Shown here one piece after another: positions 1-8,326 of a stretch of DNA of 21,314 nt. A program made the translations under genes and the position numbers. Numbering within the stretch: position 1 is the first letter of the stretch; each line of letters begins with the position of its first letter. This stretch comes from JADHUC01 sp964617665. GTDB taxonomy: Bacteria > Planctomycetota > Planctomycetia > Pirellulales > Pirellulaceae. Location of the stretch: assembly GCA_964617665.1 (NCBI GenBank), contig CAZUAH010000229.1, positions 1 through 21,314 of the forward strand. Reading direction: 5' to 3'. The notes beneath the pieces were generated by a model that ran no database searches, was not told where the DNA came from, and saw only the letters and a program-made list of their open reading frames with translations.

Positions 1-2534
1 ATCAGGTCTTCCTCAAACCCGAGATGCTGCACCACTACGGAATCACGATTGCCGAGGTCAAAGAGGCAATCGAACAGAGCAACCGCAATTTCGCGGGCGG
101 AATCATTCGAAAGCCCAATCAGGAGTTCATGATAAAGGGCTTGGGACGTATCGAATCGATCGACCACATCAAGACCACCGTGATCACGTCGCGCAAAGGC
201 ATCCCGGTCTTCGTGAGGGATGTGGCCGATGTGAAGATCGGAAGGATGTTCTCGGCAGGAAACGCTGGATTCGACGGCCAGGACGCCGTGTCCGTAGTCG
301 TCCAGAAGCAGTGCGGCGGCGACACCCTGAAAACCATAAACGGAGTGACGGACTTCCTCGACGACGTAGAGGACGACCTGCCGGATGGGGTAAGAATCGA
401 ACCCTACTATGACCAATCCGAACTGATCAACAGTTCGCTGGAACACGTCGAGTTCTCGATGCTCGAAGGTGGCGTGCTGGTGCTGGTGGTCATTCTTTTG
501 TTCCTGGGCAACGTGCGGGCTTCGTTGATCGCCGCACTGACGATTCCCATATCCGTCTTGTTTTCGCTGGTACTGATGTACGTTGGCGGTGTGCCGCTGA
601 CCATCATGGCGTTGGGCGGTCTGGCGATCGGTGTCGGCAAGATGGCCAGCGGGTCGGTGATCATGGTCGAGAACGTCTACAAGCACCTCCAAGGCGGCGA
701 GCAGGACGCATCTCCGCTGGACCTGACGGCCCGGGGGGCAAAAGAAGTCGGCCCTTATCTGTTTTCGGCAAACTTGATCATCATCCTAGTCTTCCTACCG
801 CTGCTGACCCTGGAAGGAATCGGCGGCAGGATGTTCCGGCCCACCGTTTATGCGCTGGTGGCCGCTCTGCTTGGCTCGTTGATCATGAACATCACGCTGA
901 AGCCAGTGCTGATGTCCTTATGCATCCGGCCGACAAAACGTGTGCGGAAGAAGAACCGGATTATCGAGTTTGCCACACGCCTTTACGTGGGCGTCCTAAA
1001 AGCTTCATTTAGGCTGAAAGTTCTGGTATTGCTGGCCACCCTGGCTGTCGTGTTCGTTGCGGGCTGGTGCTACCAGGACCTGGGCAACGAATTCGTGCCC
1101 TTCATGGACGAGGGCGCGATCATTGCGTCGACTGTCATGCTGCCCGAGACGTCGATTCACGAGTCAGTTCGCGTCGGCAAAACGTTCGAGCGCATCTTCA
1201 TGGAATTCCCCGAAGTCGAACATGTCTGCCGCACAACCGGGATGGCCGAAGAATCGGAACATGTCCATCCCGTGAATCACAGCCATTATGTGATGAAGTT
1301 ACGGCCGCGGCAGGAGGGAGACCGAGGCTACCATGAATTGACGGATGCCATGAGGGAGAGACTCGACCAGATGCCGGGGAAGAGCCCCCACATGTTCGAA
1401 CAGCCCATCGGCAACAAGCTGGCCGAGATGCTCACTGGTACCGAGGGTCAAATCTCGCTGAAGGTCTACGGATCGGACCTGGACAAGCTGGTCGAAAAGG
1501 CTCAAGGCATCGCCGAGATCTTACGCGATATCGAGGGAATCGAAGACCTACAGGTCGAACAGACCAGCGGAATCCCTTTGCGTGTGATCACGCTGAAGCG
1601 GGAGGAGTTGGCCCGTCACGGGATCAAAGTGGACGAGGTGGCCGACGTGATCGAAACGGCGTTGGGCGGAGTCGAGGTGACCGACGTAACCGAAGTGGAC
1701 CGAATGACCGCCGTGCTGCTGCGTCTGCCTGAAAAGTATCGCCAGGACGTCGATGCGGTGAAGAACCTCCTGGTCGACACGCCCTTTGGGCATCGTGTGC
1801 CCCTAGACCAGATCGCAGACATTGATCCAACGGCAACCGGACCTCAGACGATTTTCCGGGAGAACCGAAGCCGGCGAAAGACCATCCTGTTGAACGTCGT
1901 GGGGCGCGACGTTGGCGGATTCGTCGAAGAGGCGACGGCCAAGATCAGAGCGAGCGGGCTGTTTTCTCAGGGCGACGGTTATTCGTTCAAATTCGGCGGC
2001 GAGTTTGAAAGCCAACAGCGAACGATGCAGCAACTGAAGTGGATGATGCTGATCGTTGGCCTGAGTGTACTGGTCGTGCTTTTTGCTTCGCTACATTCGA
2101 TTCGCCAGTCGTTGCTCCTGCTGTTGAACATCCCCATGACGCTTGCAGGAGGCATCATCGCCTTGTTCCTGACGGAGCAGACTTTGAACGTCTCGTCGGT
2201 GATTGGCTTCATTGCCTTATTCGGCATCGCCCTGCAGAACGGAGTGGTGCTGGTCGGCAAGATCAACGACTTACGCAAGAACGGGGTAGAACTGCACGAG
2301 GCCGTGATCCAAGGTGCGGCATACCGGTTCCGCCCGATCTTGATGACCGAGCTGATCTTGATCCTGGGCGTGTTGCCCTTGGCACTGGGCACCACCACCG
2401 GATCGGAACTTCACCGTCCTTTGGCAGTTGTCTACATCGGCGGCTTTGTCGTAGCCATCTTCTTCGAGCAGATCGTCCTACCGATCCTGTACGAACTGTT
2501 CGCCCGACTGGGGAAGGAACGCTTGGCCGCCTAG
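1..2534 (+). CDS. CusA/CzcA-type heavy-metal RND efflux pump, C-terminal part (5' truncated)
   Basis: The frame is open through the left edge (codons from base 3), so the ATG at 24 is internal and the N-terminal part is missing. The product belongs to the heavy-metal-efflux RND family: inner-membrane antiporters that drive metal cations out through a fusion protein and a TolC-like channel. Numbering from the ATG at 24, visible parts are the end of the first porter domain, a membrane bundle from about residue 143 with the family sequence GGLAIGVGKMASGSVIMVEN, the second periplasmic domain, and a second membrane bundle from about 675 containing FIALFGIALQNGVVLV and the RFRPILMTE loop. In TM4 the usual VD is replaced by A208-S209, followed by G210; the Glu of the EN pair, E216, is kept and K206 lies nearby. 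A His-rich stretch, H413/H415/H419/H421, lies in the second porter domain. It could be a divergent or regulatory pump. The family call is firm; the substrate is unknown. Confidence 0.95.
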   Translation, partial: QVFLKPEMLHHYGITIAEVKEAIEQSNRNFAGGIIRKPNQEFMIKGLGRIESIDHIKTTVITSRKGIPVFVRDVADVKIGRMFSAGNAGFDGQDAVSVVVQKQCGGDTLKTINGVTDFLDDVEDDLPDGVRIEPYYDQSELINSSLEHVEFSMLEGGVLVLVVILLFLGNVRASLIAALTIPISVLFSLVLMYVGGVPLTIMALGGLAIGVGKMASGSVIMVENVYKHLQGGEQDASPLDLTARGAKEVGPYLFSANLIIILVFLPLLTLEGIGGRMFRPTVYALVAALLGSLIMNITLKPVLMSLCIRPTKRVRKKNRIIEFATRLYVGVLKASFRLKVLVLLATLAVVFVAGWCYQDLGNEFVPFMDEGAIIASTVMLPETSIHESVRVGKTFERIFMEFPEVEHVCRTTGMAEESEHVHPVNHSHYVMKLRPRQEGDRGYHELTDAMRERLDQMPGKSPHMFEQPIGNKLAEMLTGTEGQISLKVYGSDLDKLVEKAQGIAEILRDIEGIEDLQVEQTSGIPLRVITLKREELARHGIKVDEVADVIETALGGVEVTDVTEVDRMTAVLLRLPEKYRQDVDAVKNLLVDTPFGHRVPLDQIADIDPTATGPQTIFRENRSRRKTILLNVVGRDVGGFVEEATAKIRASGLFSQGDGYSFKFGGEFESQQRTMQQLKWMMLIVGLSVLVVLFASLHSIRQSLLLLLNIPMTLAGGIIALFLTEQTLNVSSVIGFIALFGIALQNGVVLVGKINDLRKNGVELHEAVIQGAAYRFRPILMTELILILGVLPLALGTTTGSELHRPLAVVYIGGFVVAIFFEQIVLPILYELFARLGKERLAA

Positions 2535-2564
2535 TCCTTCGCCAGAGCTCAATCTTAGGATTAG

Positions 2565-2585
2565 CCGCTGGGCGATAGCCCACGG
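2565..2585. repeat. Short palindrome with GGGC-GATA-GCCC core
   Basis: GGGC at 2570-2573 and GCCC at 2578-2581 close a four-base loop, and CCG at 2565-2567 pairs with CGG at 2583-2585 across a two-base mismatch. It lies 31 bases after the stop of the truncated pump gene. It may help end transcription or be a REP-like repeat. I recall similar palindromes from planctomycete intergenic regions, but have not checked this. Confidence 0.5.
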
Positions 2586-2630
2586 TTGCGCGAACCGGAC
2601 GCTAGCGCGTTCCGGCTGGTTCAGGCAACC
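2584..2630. repeat. REP-like long imperfect hairpin with GCTAGC core
   Basis: GGTTGC at 2584-2589 pairs with GCAACC at 2625-2630, GAACC at 2592-2596 with GGTTC at 2618-2622, and GGA at 2597-2599 with TCC at 2611-2613. The apex contains CGCTAGCG. The 15-base core at 2598-2612 recurs exactly at 11635-11649 inside the MITE-like element. There is no T-tract after it, so a repeat or mRNA-end stabiliser is as likely as a terminator. Confidence 0.55.
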
Positions 2631-2787
2631 CTACTCGTTAGCTTTGGCAAAGCGCTAGGACCTTTCTCTCAAATGACATCTGTGATTGCGCGCGACGCGA
2701 AGCCTACAAGTCTGATTCTGCTTCGATGGCCTGCAGTTTGTAGCACTCCCAGAAAAACAACCACCTTCCCAATTCTCTTATTTCGTC

Positions 2788-2818
2788 TTGACTCCGTAGA
2801 CGATATATTGGATACGAT
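2788..2818 (+). promoter_or_regulatory. Candidate promoter with 19-base spacer upstream of the CxC protein
   Basis: TTGACT at 2788-2793 resembles a -35 box, and TACGAT at 2813-2818 matches a -10 box at four of six positions with a 19-base spacer. Spacers of 19-20 bases are typical of promoters controlled by MerR-family metal regulators, but the dyad expected between the boxes is not present. An ordinary weak promoter or chance is possible. Confidence 0.22.
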
Positions 2819-2854
2819 AGGCGTGATTAGTATTCCTTAGTACGATTCGTGATC

Positions 2855-3220
2855 ATGGATAAAGCTACCGTGAGACTCGGCATTGCATATTTGCTGATTC
2901 TGCAGATGGCACTTGCCATGCTGCTGCCCTGCCCGTGCCTCTTGGCCGGCGACGGCAGCTCTGACGCGAGCCTGACGGCGAGTAACGAAGCTGCGTCTGG
3001 GACAAGCAGAAAACCGACTTGCTGGTGTTCCGCACGCCGAATGATGCAGCCCACGACGCCGCGAATCGACGCGACGTCGATTGCCCGTGACGCTTTGTTG
3101 GCGCTGCATCTTCCTTCGACGGCACCGTGCGAAACCGACCTTCCGCTCGCTCTTGATGCGTTGAAGTCTGATGTCGTGGCTGCACCCGACATCCACGAAA
3201 TTCAAATCTTGCGTGAATAA
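2855..3220 (+). CDS. Small exported protein with Cys-x-Cys pairs, unknown function
   Basis: I do not recognise this 121-residue product. Residues 8-31 form a hydrophobic signal-like segment (LGIAYLLILQMALAMLLPC). C26-P-C28 lies at its end, C56-W-C58 lies in the following region, and C92 is a fifth cysteine. Paired CxC motifs in a small exported protein next to metal efflux genes suggest metal or thiol chemistry in the periplasm, but this is inference. The ATG at 2855 is chosen; a GTG at 2849 in frame would add two residues. No clear Shine-Dalgarno sequence is visible. The main support for a real gene is the strong hairpin that begins eight bases after the stop and is followed by a pyrimidine-rich run. 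Overlapping minus-strand frames have no comparable support. Confidence 0.55.
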   Translation: MDKATVRLGIAYLLILQMALAMLLPCPCLLAGDGSSDASLTASNEAASGTSRKPTCWCSARRMMQPTTPRIDATSIARDALLALHLPSTAPCETDLPLALDALKSDVVAAPDIHEIQILRE

Positions 3221-3227
3221 TGCTCTG

Positions 3228-3269
3228 CGAATACGCGACAGCTAGTCGCGTATTCGTCTCTTCTGTCTC
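3228..3269 (+). terminator. Intrinsic terminator-like hairpin after the CxC protein
   Basis: A perfect 12-base-pair stem (3228-3239 with 3245-3256) closes a five-base AGCTA loop, followed by a pyrimidine-rich tract TCTCTTCTGTCTC at 3257-3269. It starts eight bases after the stop of the small gene, so it likely ends that transcript and separates it from the fusion protein gene. Confidence 0.7.
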
Positions 3270-3430
3270 ACGCCGACTCCACGCCCTCTCGCGTACTCGC
3301 TTCGTTGGGTGTGAAGCAGACGCAAGTACCCAGGTCACATTGATGTCAATTCCGTCATGGAAGCTCAGTCGGCGCGATATGCAGAAGTCATGTTCGTGAG
3401 TCGAGCCGACACAACAATAGAGACTTTGCG

Positions 3431-4972
3431 ATGAGCACCGGAAATAGAATCCGCAGCTTCTTCAGCTCAAGAGCTGGGCACGCCACCTTTGCGGCAGTGC
3501 TCCTTTCGATGGCTACAGCAGTTATCGCTCCCTCGTTTTTCAACGCTGGCCAGTTGCCTGCTGCTTCGGAGGACACGCGCGGCAAAGTGGAGCCCCCCCC
3601 AAAGGACGCCGCGTCCCCTGGTGCACGCAAGACTCTCGTGAATGCAGAGACAACGATTGTCCAGATTGACGCCAAGAAGGTCGAGACTCTTGGCATTAGA
3701 ACTGAACCGGTAGGGCTGGGCGAGTGGCCACGTGAAGTGCGCGTTACGGGTCGTCTTGAGCTCAATGAGAGCAAAGTCGCACATGTCAGCGCCCTCGTTG
3801 CAGGCGTTGTTCGAGAGATCTGTGTCGAAATGGGCGAAGACGTCAAGGCGGGTGCAGTGCTCGCGTACATCGACAGTCGCGAAGCCGGTGAGGCCAAGTT
3901 GCAGATGACCCAGAACCAACTTGCCGTCAAATCTGCACAGCAGACCTATGATTGGTACGACGCGATCCACTCCAACACGCACGATCTTCTCGCCGCCCTT
4001 CAGAAAGGCGCCGGTGTTGAAGAGATCGACAAGCAGTTCCGCAATCGTCCCATCGGTAGCTATCGCCAGCAGCTCGTGTCGGCACTCTCTGATATGAAGC
4101 ATGGAACAGCGGACTATCAGCGTGTGAAAGAATTGGGCGATCAGAGTGTCGTGCCCGTAAAGGAAGTCATCCACGCAAGAGCTCACTACGAGTCATCAAC
4201 CGCTACGTATCAAGCGCTATTGGAGCAGATTCGGTTCGATTCCGACCGTCAGCTCCTAGTTTCTCAGCAGAAACTGAAAGAGGCCGAGACGGCTCTCGCT
4301 GTCAGCCGTTCACAGCTGTTCATACTGGGCTTCTCGGCCGAGGACATAAGGACAATGGACCCAATCGCCGAAGCGGAACGAGTTGCGTACTATCCAGTCC
4401 GAGCACCGTTTGATGGAACCGTGATCGACCGCGATGCAGTTCTGTCCAAACACGTCGATGCGGAGTGCGAACTTGTTGAAATTGCCGACTTGTCGACCGT
4501 GTGGCTTCGGGCGGACATATTCGAGAAGGATCTGGGAGCCGTTCATGGTCTGCAGGATAGGCCGGTAGAGTTTCGCACGACAGGCTATCCCGACCAAGTG
4601 TTTTCAGCCAATGTTTTTTCCTTAGGCAATGTCGTGGACGATCAAACGCGGGCGGCGCGCCTGCTGGCAGTGGTCGAGAACACCGATCGTCTTCTCAAAC
4701 CCGGCATGTTTGCAGAGATCAATTTGAGCAGCGGCTACGACACCAACGTTGCCTTCGTCCCCGCCTCGGCCATTCAACGTCACGACGGTGCGAGTTTCGT
4801 TTTCGTTCGCCGCGGGCGGCAGCAGTTCGAACGCCGCGACGTGCGGACTGGTCGATCCACTTCCGAAAACGTCGAGATCTTGGATGGCCTCGAAACAAAC
4901 GAACCCGTCGTGGTACGTGGCGGGTTCGCCCTGAAATCGGAAATGTTAAGTGAACTAATGGTCGAGGAGTAG
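3431..4972 (+). CDS. Periplasmic membrane fusion protein of heavy-metal RND efflux (CzcB/CusB-like)
   Basis: This 513-residue adaptor of the HlyD/RND fusion family links the inner-membrane pump to the outer-membrane channel. The N-terminus has a basic stretch and a hydrophobic segment at about 18-37, consistent with a signal or membrane anchor; no lipobox Cys is visible. The first half of the lipoyl-like domain is near residues 115-150 (MGEDVKAGAVLAYID), a long helical hairpin rich in Gln, Ala and Glu spans about 150-315, and the second lipoyl half is near 324-345 (RAPFDGTVIDRDAVLSKHV). The beta-barrel and membrane-proximal domains follow, with RAARLLAVVENTDRLLKPGM typical of the family. The Met triad known for CusB metal binding is not evident. 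The gene lies 99 bases before the complete RND pump gene in the same direction, so the two are probably one operon and one complex. Confidence 0.92.
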   Translation: MSTGNRIRSFFSSRAGHATFAAVLLSMATAVIAPSFFNAGQLPAASEDTRGKVEPPPKDAASPGARKTLVNAETTIVQIDAKKVETLGIRTEPVGLGEWPREVRVTGRLELNESKVAHVSALVAGVVREICVEMGEDVKAGAVLAYIDSREAGEAKLQMTQNQLAVKSAQQTYDWYDAIHSNTHDLLAALQKGAGVEEIDKQFRNRPIGSYRQQLVSALSDMKHGTADYQRVKELGDQSVVPVKEVIHARAHYESSTATYQALLEQIRFDSDRQLLVSQQKLKEAETALAVSRSQLFILGFSAEDIRTMDPIAEAERVAYYPVRAPFDGTVIDRDAVLSKHVDAECELVEIADLSTVWLRADIFEKDLGAVHGLQDRPVEFRTTGYPDQVFSANVFSLGNVVDDQTRAARLLAVVENTDRLLKPGMFAEINLSSGYDTNVAFVPASAIQRHDGASFVFVRRGRQQFERRDVRTGRSTSENVEILDGLETNEPVVVRGGFALKSEMLSELMVEE

Positions 4973-5071
4973 GGAAAGAGGGATGGGATTCATTTCAGCG
5001 TACCACCCTCCGAGCCTTTCTGGCGAAAGAGCCCCGTATCCTTTCCCTGTGCATGAGGCGCTGCTGGAAAC

Positions 5072-8000
5072 ATGATTCGATCTCTCATCGATTTCTCCTT
5101 GGACAACCGCTTTGTTGTCCTCATGGTTGTGCTGCTCTTGATCGGCGTTGGTTCTTGGTCGATGCTCCAATTGCCCATCGACGCCGTTCCCGATGTCACA
5201 AACATCCAAGTTCAGATCCTGACCAAGGCGCCGGCGCTGGGAGCCGAGGAGATCGAACGGTTCATCACCTTCCCCGTCGAGGCTGCCATGAACGGAATCC
5301 CTCGTGTCGAGGAGATTCGTTCAGTGTCCCAATTCGGATTGTCGGCGGTGACGGTAGTATTCGTGGAAGGAACCGACATCTACTGGGCACGGCAGTTGAT
5401 CGCCGAGCGTCTGAACGAAGCCCGGGGCAATATTCCCGAAGAAATGGGCTCGCCGGAGGTTGGCCCGATCAGTACTGGGTTGGGAGAGATCTATCAGTTC
5501 GAGGTGCGGGCCGAGCCGGGATACGACTACACGCCGATGCAGTTGCGCGAGATTCTGGATTGGCAGATTGCTTATCAACTGCGTGGCGTGCCGGGCGTGA
5601 TCGAAGTCAACACGTTCGGCGGAGAGCTAAAGACGTACGAGGTCCAAGTTGATCCCCAGCAGCTGCAGAACTTCAATATACCGCTCAACCGCGTGCTGGA
5701 CGCCCTGCGAGAGAACAACGCCAACGCCGGTGGCGGCTACCTTGTACATTTCGACGAGCAGCGCGTCGTTCGCGGCGAAGGATTGATATCGAGTGTCAGC
5801 GACATCGAGAACATCATTCTTCGCACCAGCGAAGAAGGTACGCCGATTTTCGTGCGCGACATCGGAGATATCCGCTTTGCACCTATGATTCGCCAAGGTG
5901 CCGTCACACGCGACGGGCGTGGTGAGGTGGTGATTGGCGTGGTCATGCTGTTGATGGGAGAAAATGCTCGCGTCGTGGTAGATCGCGTGTCAGAGCAAAT
6001 CGAGAAGATTCAGAAGACGCTTCCCGAAGGCGTCGTGATCGATACATTTTACGATCGCACGGATCTCGTGCGCCGCACGATCCGGACTGTGGCCATCAAT
6101 CTGGCCGAGGGCGGATTCCTGGTGATCGTGGTACTTCTACTTCTGCTAGGAAACCTGCGAGCAGGCCTGATTGTTGCTCTGGCAATTCCGTTGGCACTTC
6201 TGGGCGCATTCGTCGGAATGTTGTTGGCTGGACTGTCGGGCAACCTGATGAGCCTGGGGGCTATCGACTTCGGCATGATCGTCGACGGCTCGGTCGTGAT
6301 GGTGGAAAACGTTGTGCGGCGTCTCTCGGAATTCGCCAAAGAACGCGGGCGACGTGTGGCGGCTCCTCTGGATGTGTTTCGATCCTCTTGCCAGGAAGTC
6401 GCCCGGCCTGTGGTGTTCGGAATCGGTATTATCATGCTGGTGTATCTGCCGATCCTTACGCTGCGAGGGATCGAAGGCAAGATGTTTCGACCCATGGCAT
6501 GGGCGGTCATTTTTTCTCTGGGCACTGCGCTGATCTTGGCGTTGACGTTGATGCCGGCCCTAACCTCGATGTTCCTGCGACGCGGCGTCCGTGAGAAAGA
6601 TACATTCCTAATCCGGTGGGCCAAATGGCTGTACCTTCCTACGTTGCGGCTTGTTATGGCAAACCCTCTTATTGTCGTCGTGTCAGCGCTAGTGGTCTTC
6701 GGCAGCAGCCTGATGATCGCCGGAAACCTGGGAGCGGTCTTCATACCAAAATTGGACGAAGGTGCACTGGCAATCCAGGCAATCCGCTTGCCGAGCGTGT
6801 CGCTTGAGTCCTCCGTAACGATGACCGGGCAGATCGAGAAAGCGTTGCTGAAACTCCAGCCTGTTGAATCGGTCATCTCGAAGACCGGGCGCCCGGAGAT
6901 CGCCACAGATCCAATGACGGTCAATCTGACCGATATCATCATCAATCTGAAACCAGTTGACGAATGGGAGGGGTTTCAGACCAAAGACGATTTGGTCAAG
7001 GCGATGGGGGCCGCGCTGGAGGCGGAGACGTCCGGCAATGCCTACAGCTTCTCGCAACCCATCGAGCTGCGTGTTCAGGAACTGATTGCCGGGGTGCGGG
7101 CCGACGTGGGCATCAGTCTTTACGGCGATGACTTGGAAATCCTGGGCGTCAAGGCCGATGAGATCGCTCGTGTCTTAGAATCGATCCCGGGCGCGGCAGA
7201 TGTTGGCTCTGAACAGATTGCCGGCCTTCCTTACATGAAGGTCCGGATCAAGCGTGAAGAGTTGGCTCGGTACGGAATCAATGCTCGCGAGGTGCTGGAT
7301 GTCGTCGAAGCCATCGGTGGTACGGTGGTGGACAACGTATTCGAAGGGCAACGACGTTTCCCGCTGCAGGTTCGACTCGCACCGGACTCGCGGCAAAATA
7401 AAGAACAGATTGAACAGATCATGGTTGCCGATCCTCGCGGGCGACAGATTCCTCTGGAACAGCTCGCAGAACTGATCGTCGAGGATGGTCCGGCCCAGAT
7501 CAGCCGCGATGCGGTACGGCGACGGACACTGATTCAATGCAATGTGCGCGGACGCGACTTGGCCGGCTTTGTTGCCCAAGCTCAGGCGGCCGTTGAAGAG
7601 CAAGTGAAACTGCCATCAGGATACGTCGTGACATGGGGAGGACAGTTCAAGAACTTGCAGGAGGCCAGCAAGCGCCTGATGATCGCCGTGCCATTGGCGC
7701 TGCTATTGATCTTCGCGCTTTTGTTCATGACCTTCAACTCGGCGCGCCTGGCGGTATTGATCTTCCTGAATGTGCCAATCGCTGCGACGGGTGGTATCTT
7801 TGCACTGGCGGTTGCCGGTCTGCCATTCAGCATCTCCGCCGGCGTGGGCTTCATCGCACTGTTCGGCGTTGCCGTGCTGAATGGCGTGGTGCTGATCAAC
7901 TACATCGTACAGTTGCGACAGTCAAAAACGCCCTTGCAGGAAGCCGTCTTCCAGGGAGCGATTACGCGAATGCGCCCCGTGCTCATGACCGCACTGGTCG

Positions 8001-8233
8001 GCATCCTCGGCCTGCTTCCCCGAGCGATTTCCATGAGCGCCGGTGCTGAGGTGCAACGCCCGCTGGCCACGGTTGTGATTGGTGGATTAGTGACCTCCAC
8101 CCTGCTAACGTTGCTTTTGTTGCCAGCGATATATCGCTTCTTCGAGCCCAAAGGCCTCCGCGACGACACGGGTGGCGTCGCTTCGGATGCGGCTGCCGAG
8201 GAACAGCCTCCCCAGCTAGGACTCGCAGAATAA
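5072..8233 (+). CDS. czcA: Complete CzcA-type heavy-metal RND efflux pump
   Basis: The 1053-residue product has the full length of the heavy-metal-efflux RND family. It starts with the typical MIRSLIDFSLDNRFVVL and the first helix, followed by the LPIDAVPDVTNIQVQI signature near residue 33. TM4 reads GAIDFGMIVDGSVVMVEN with D399, D405 and E412, the three acidic residues found in CzcA-type pumps and needed for proton coupling. The second porter domain contains ATDPMTVNLTDI and the second membrane half has FIALFGVAVLNGVVLINYI and the RMRPVLMTALV loop. The pump sits in the inner membrane as a trimer and takes metal cations from the periplasm or cytoplasm to the TolC channel. The residue pattern points to the Co/Zn/Cd branch more than to the Cu/Ag branch, whose TM4 lacks the first Asp. 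A precise substrate cannot be given. The start is fixed by family alignment; no strong Shine-Dalgarno is seen. Confidence 0.95.
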   Translation: MIRSLIDFSLDNRFVVLMVVLLLIGVGSWSMLQLPIDAVPDVTNIQVQILTKAPALGAEEIERFITFPVEAAMNGIPRVEEIRSVSQFGLSAVTVVFVEGTDIYWARQLIAERLNEARGNIPEEMGSPEVGPISTGLGEIYQFEVRAEPGYDYTPMQLREILDWQIAYQLRGVPGVIEVNTFGGELKTYEVQVDPQQLQNFNIPLNRVLDALRENNANAGGGYLVHFDEQRVVRGEGLISSVSDIENIILRTSEEGTPIFVRDIGDIRFAPMIRQGAVTRDGRGEVVIGVVMLLMGENARVVVDRVSEQIEKIQKTLPEGVVIDTFYDRTDLVRRTIRTVAINLAEGGFLVIVVLLLLLGNLRAGLIVALAIPLALLGAFVGMLLAGLSGNLMSLGAIDFGMIVDGSVVMVENVVRRLSEFAKERGRRVAAPLDVFRSSCQEVARPVVFGIGIIMLVYLPILTLRGIEGKMFRPMAWAVIFSLGTALILALTLMPALTSMFLRRGVREKDTFLIRWAKWLYLPTLRLVMANPLIVVVSALVVFGSSLMIAGNLGAVFIPKLDEGALAIQAIRLPSVSLESSVTMTGQIEKALLKLQPVESVISKTGRPEIATDPMTVNLTDIIINLKPVDEWEGFQTKDDLVKAMGAALEAETSGNAYSFSQPIELRVQELIAGVRADVGISLYGDDLEILGVKADEIARVLESIPGAADVGSEQIAGLPYMKVRIKREELARYGINAREVLDVVEAIGGTVVDNVFEGQRRFPLQVRLAPDSRQNKEQIEQIMVADPRGRQIPLEQLAELIVEDGPAQISRDAVRRRTLIQCNVRGRDLAGFVAQAQAAVEEQVKLPSGYVVTWGGQFKNLQEASKRLMIAVPLALLLIFALLFMTFNSARLAVLIFLNVPIAATGGIFALAVAGLPFSISAGVGFIALFGVAVLNGVVLINYIVQLRQSKTPLQEAVFQGAITRMRPVLMTALVGILGLLPRAISMSAGAEVQRPLATVVIGGLVTSTLLTLLLLPAIYRFFEPKGLRDDTGGVASDAAAEEQPPQLGLAE

Positions 8234-8326
8234 ACTAGATTCAATTCACGCCTGCCGTATCACGTTAGTACGAGTAAAATGCTCTCTATTTCCATGACAT
8301 AGCTTCACAGACAGAAGGAGAACACC

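Larger units (their letters stand above)
2535..2854. other. Intergenic region with two hairpins and a weak promoter candidate
   Basis: There is no convincing gene in these 320 bases. The first part, just after the truncated pump, holds two adjoining palindromes (2565-2585 and 2584-2630). The last part is AT-richer and carries a weak promoter-like pair at 2788-2818. The short open frame at 2586-2840 begins inside the second hairpin and has no recognisable features. Confidence 0.6.

Noticed and set aside
2586..2840. 84-codon plus-strand frame after the truncated pump
   Set aside because: It begins within a repeat hairpin, has no ribosome site and no recognisable feature.
2865..3338. 157-codon minus-strand frame over the CxC gene
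   Set aside because: It crosses the terminator hairpin at 3228-3256, is Arg/Ser-rich, and lacks a signal or domain.
6049..6945. 298-codon minus-strand frame inside the complete RND pump
   Set aside because: Ser/Arg/Thr-rich composition typical of a shadow frame; the pump frame is certain.
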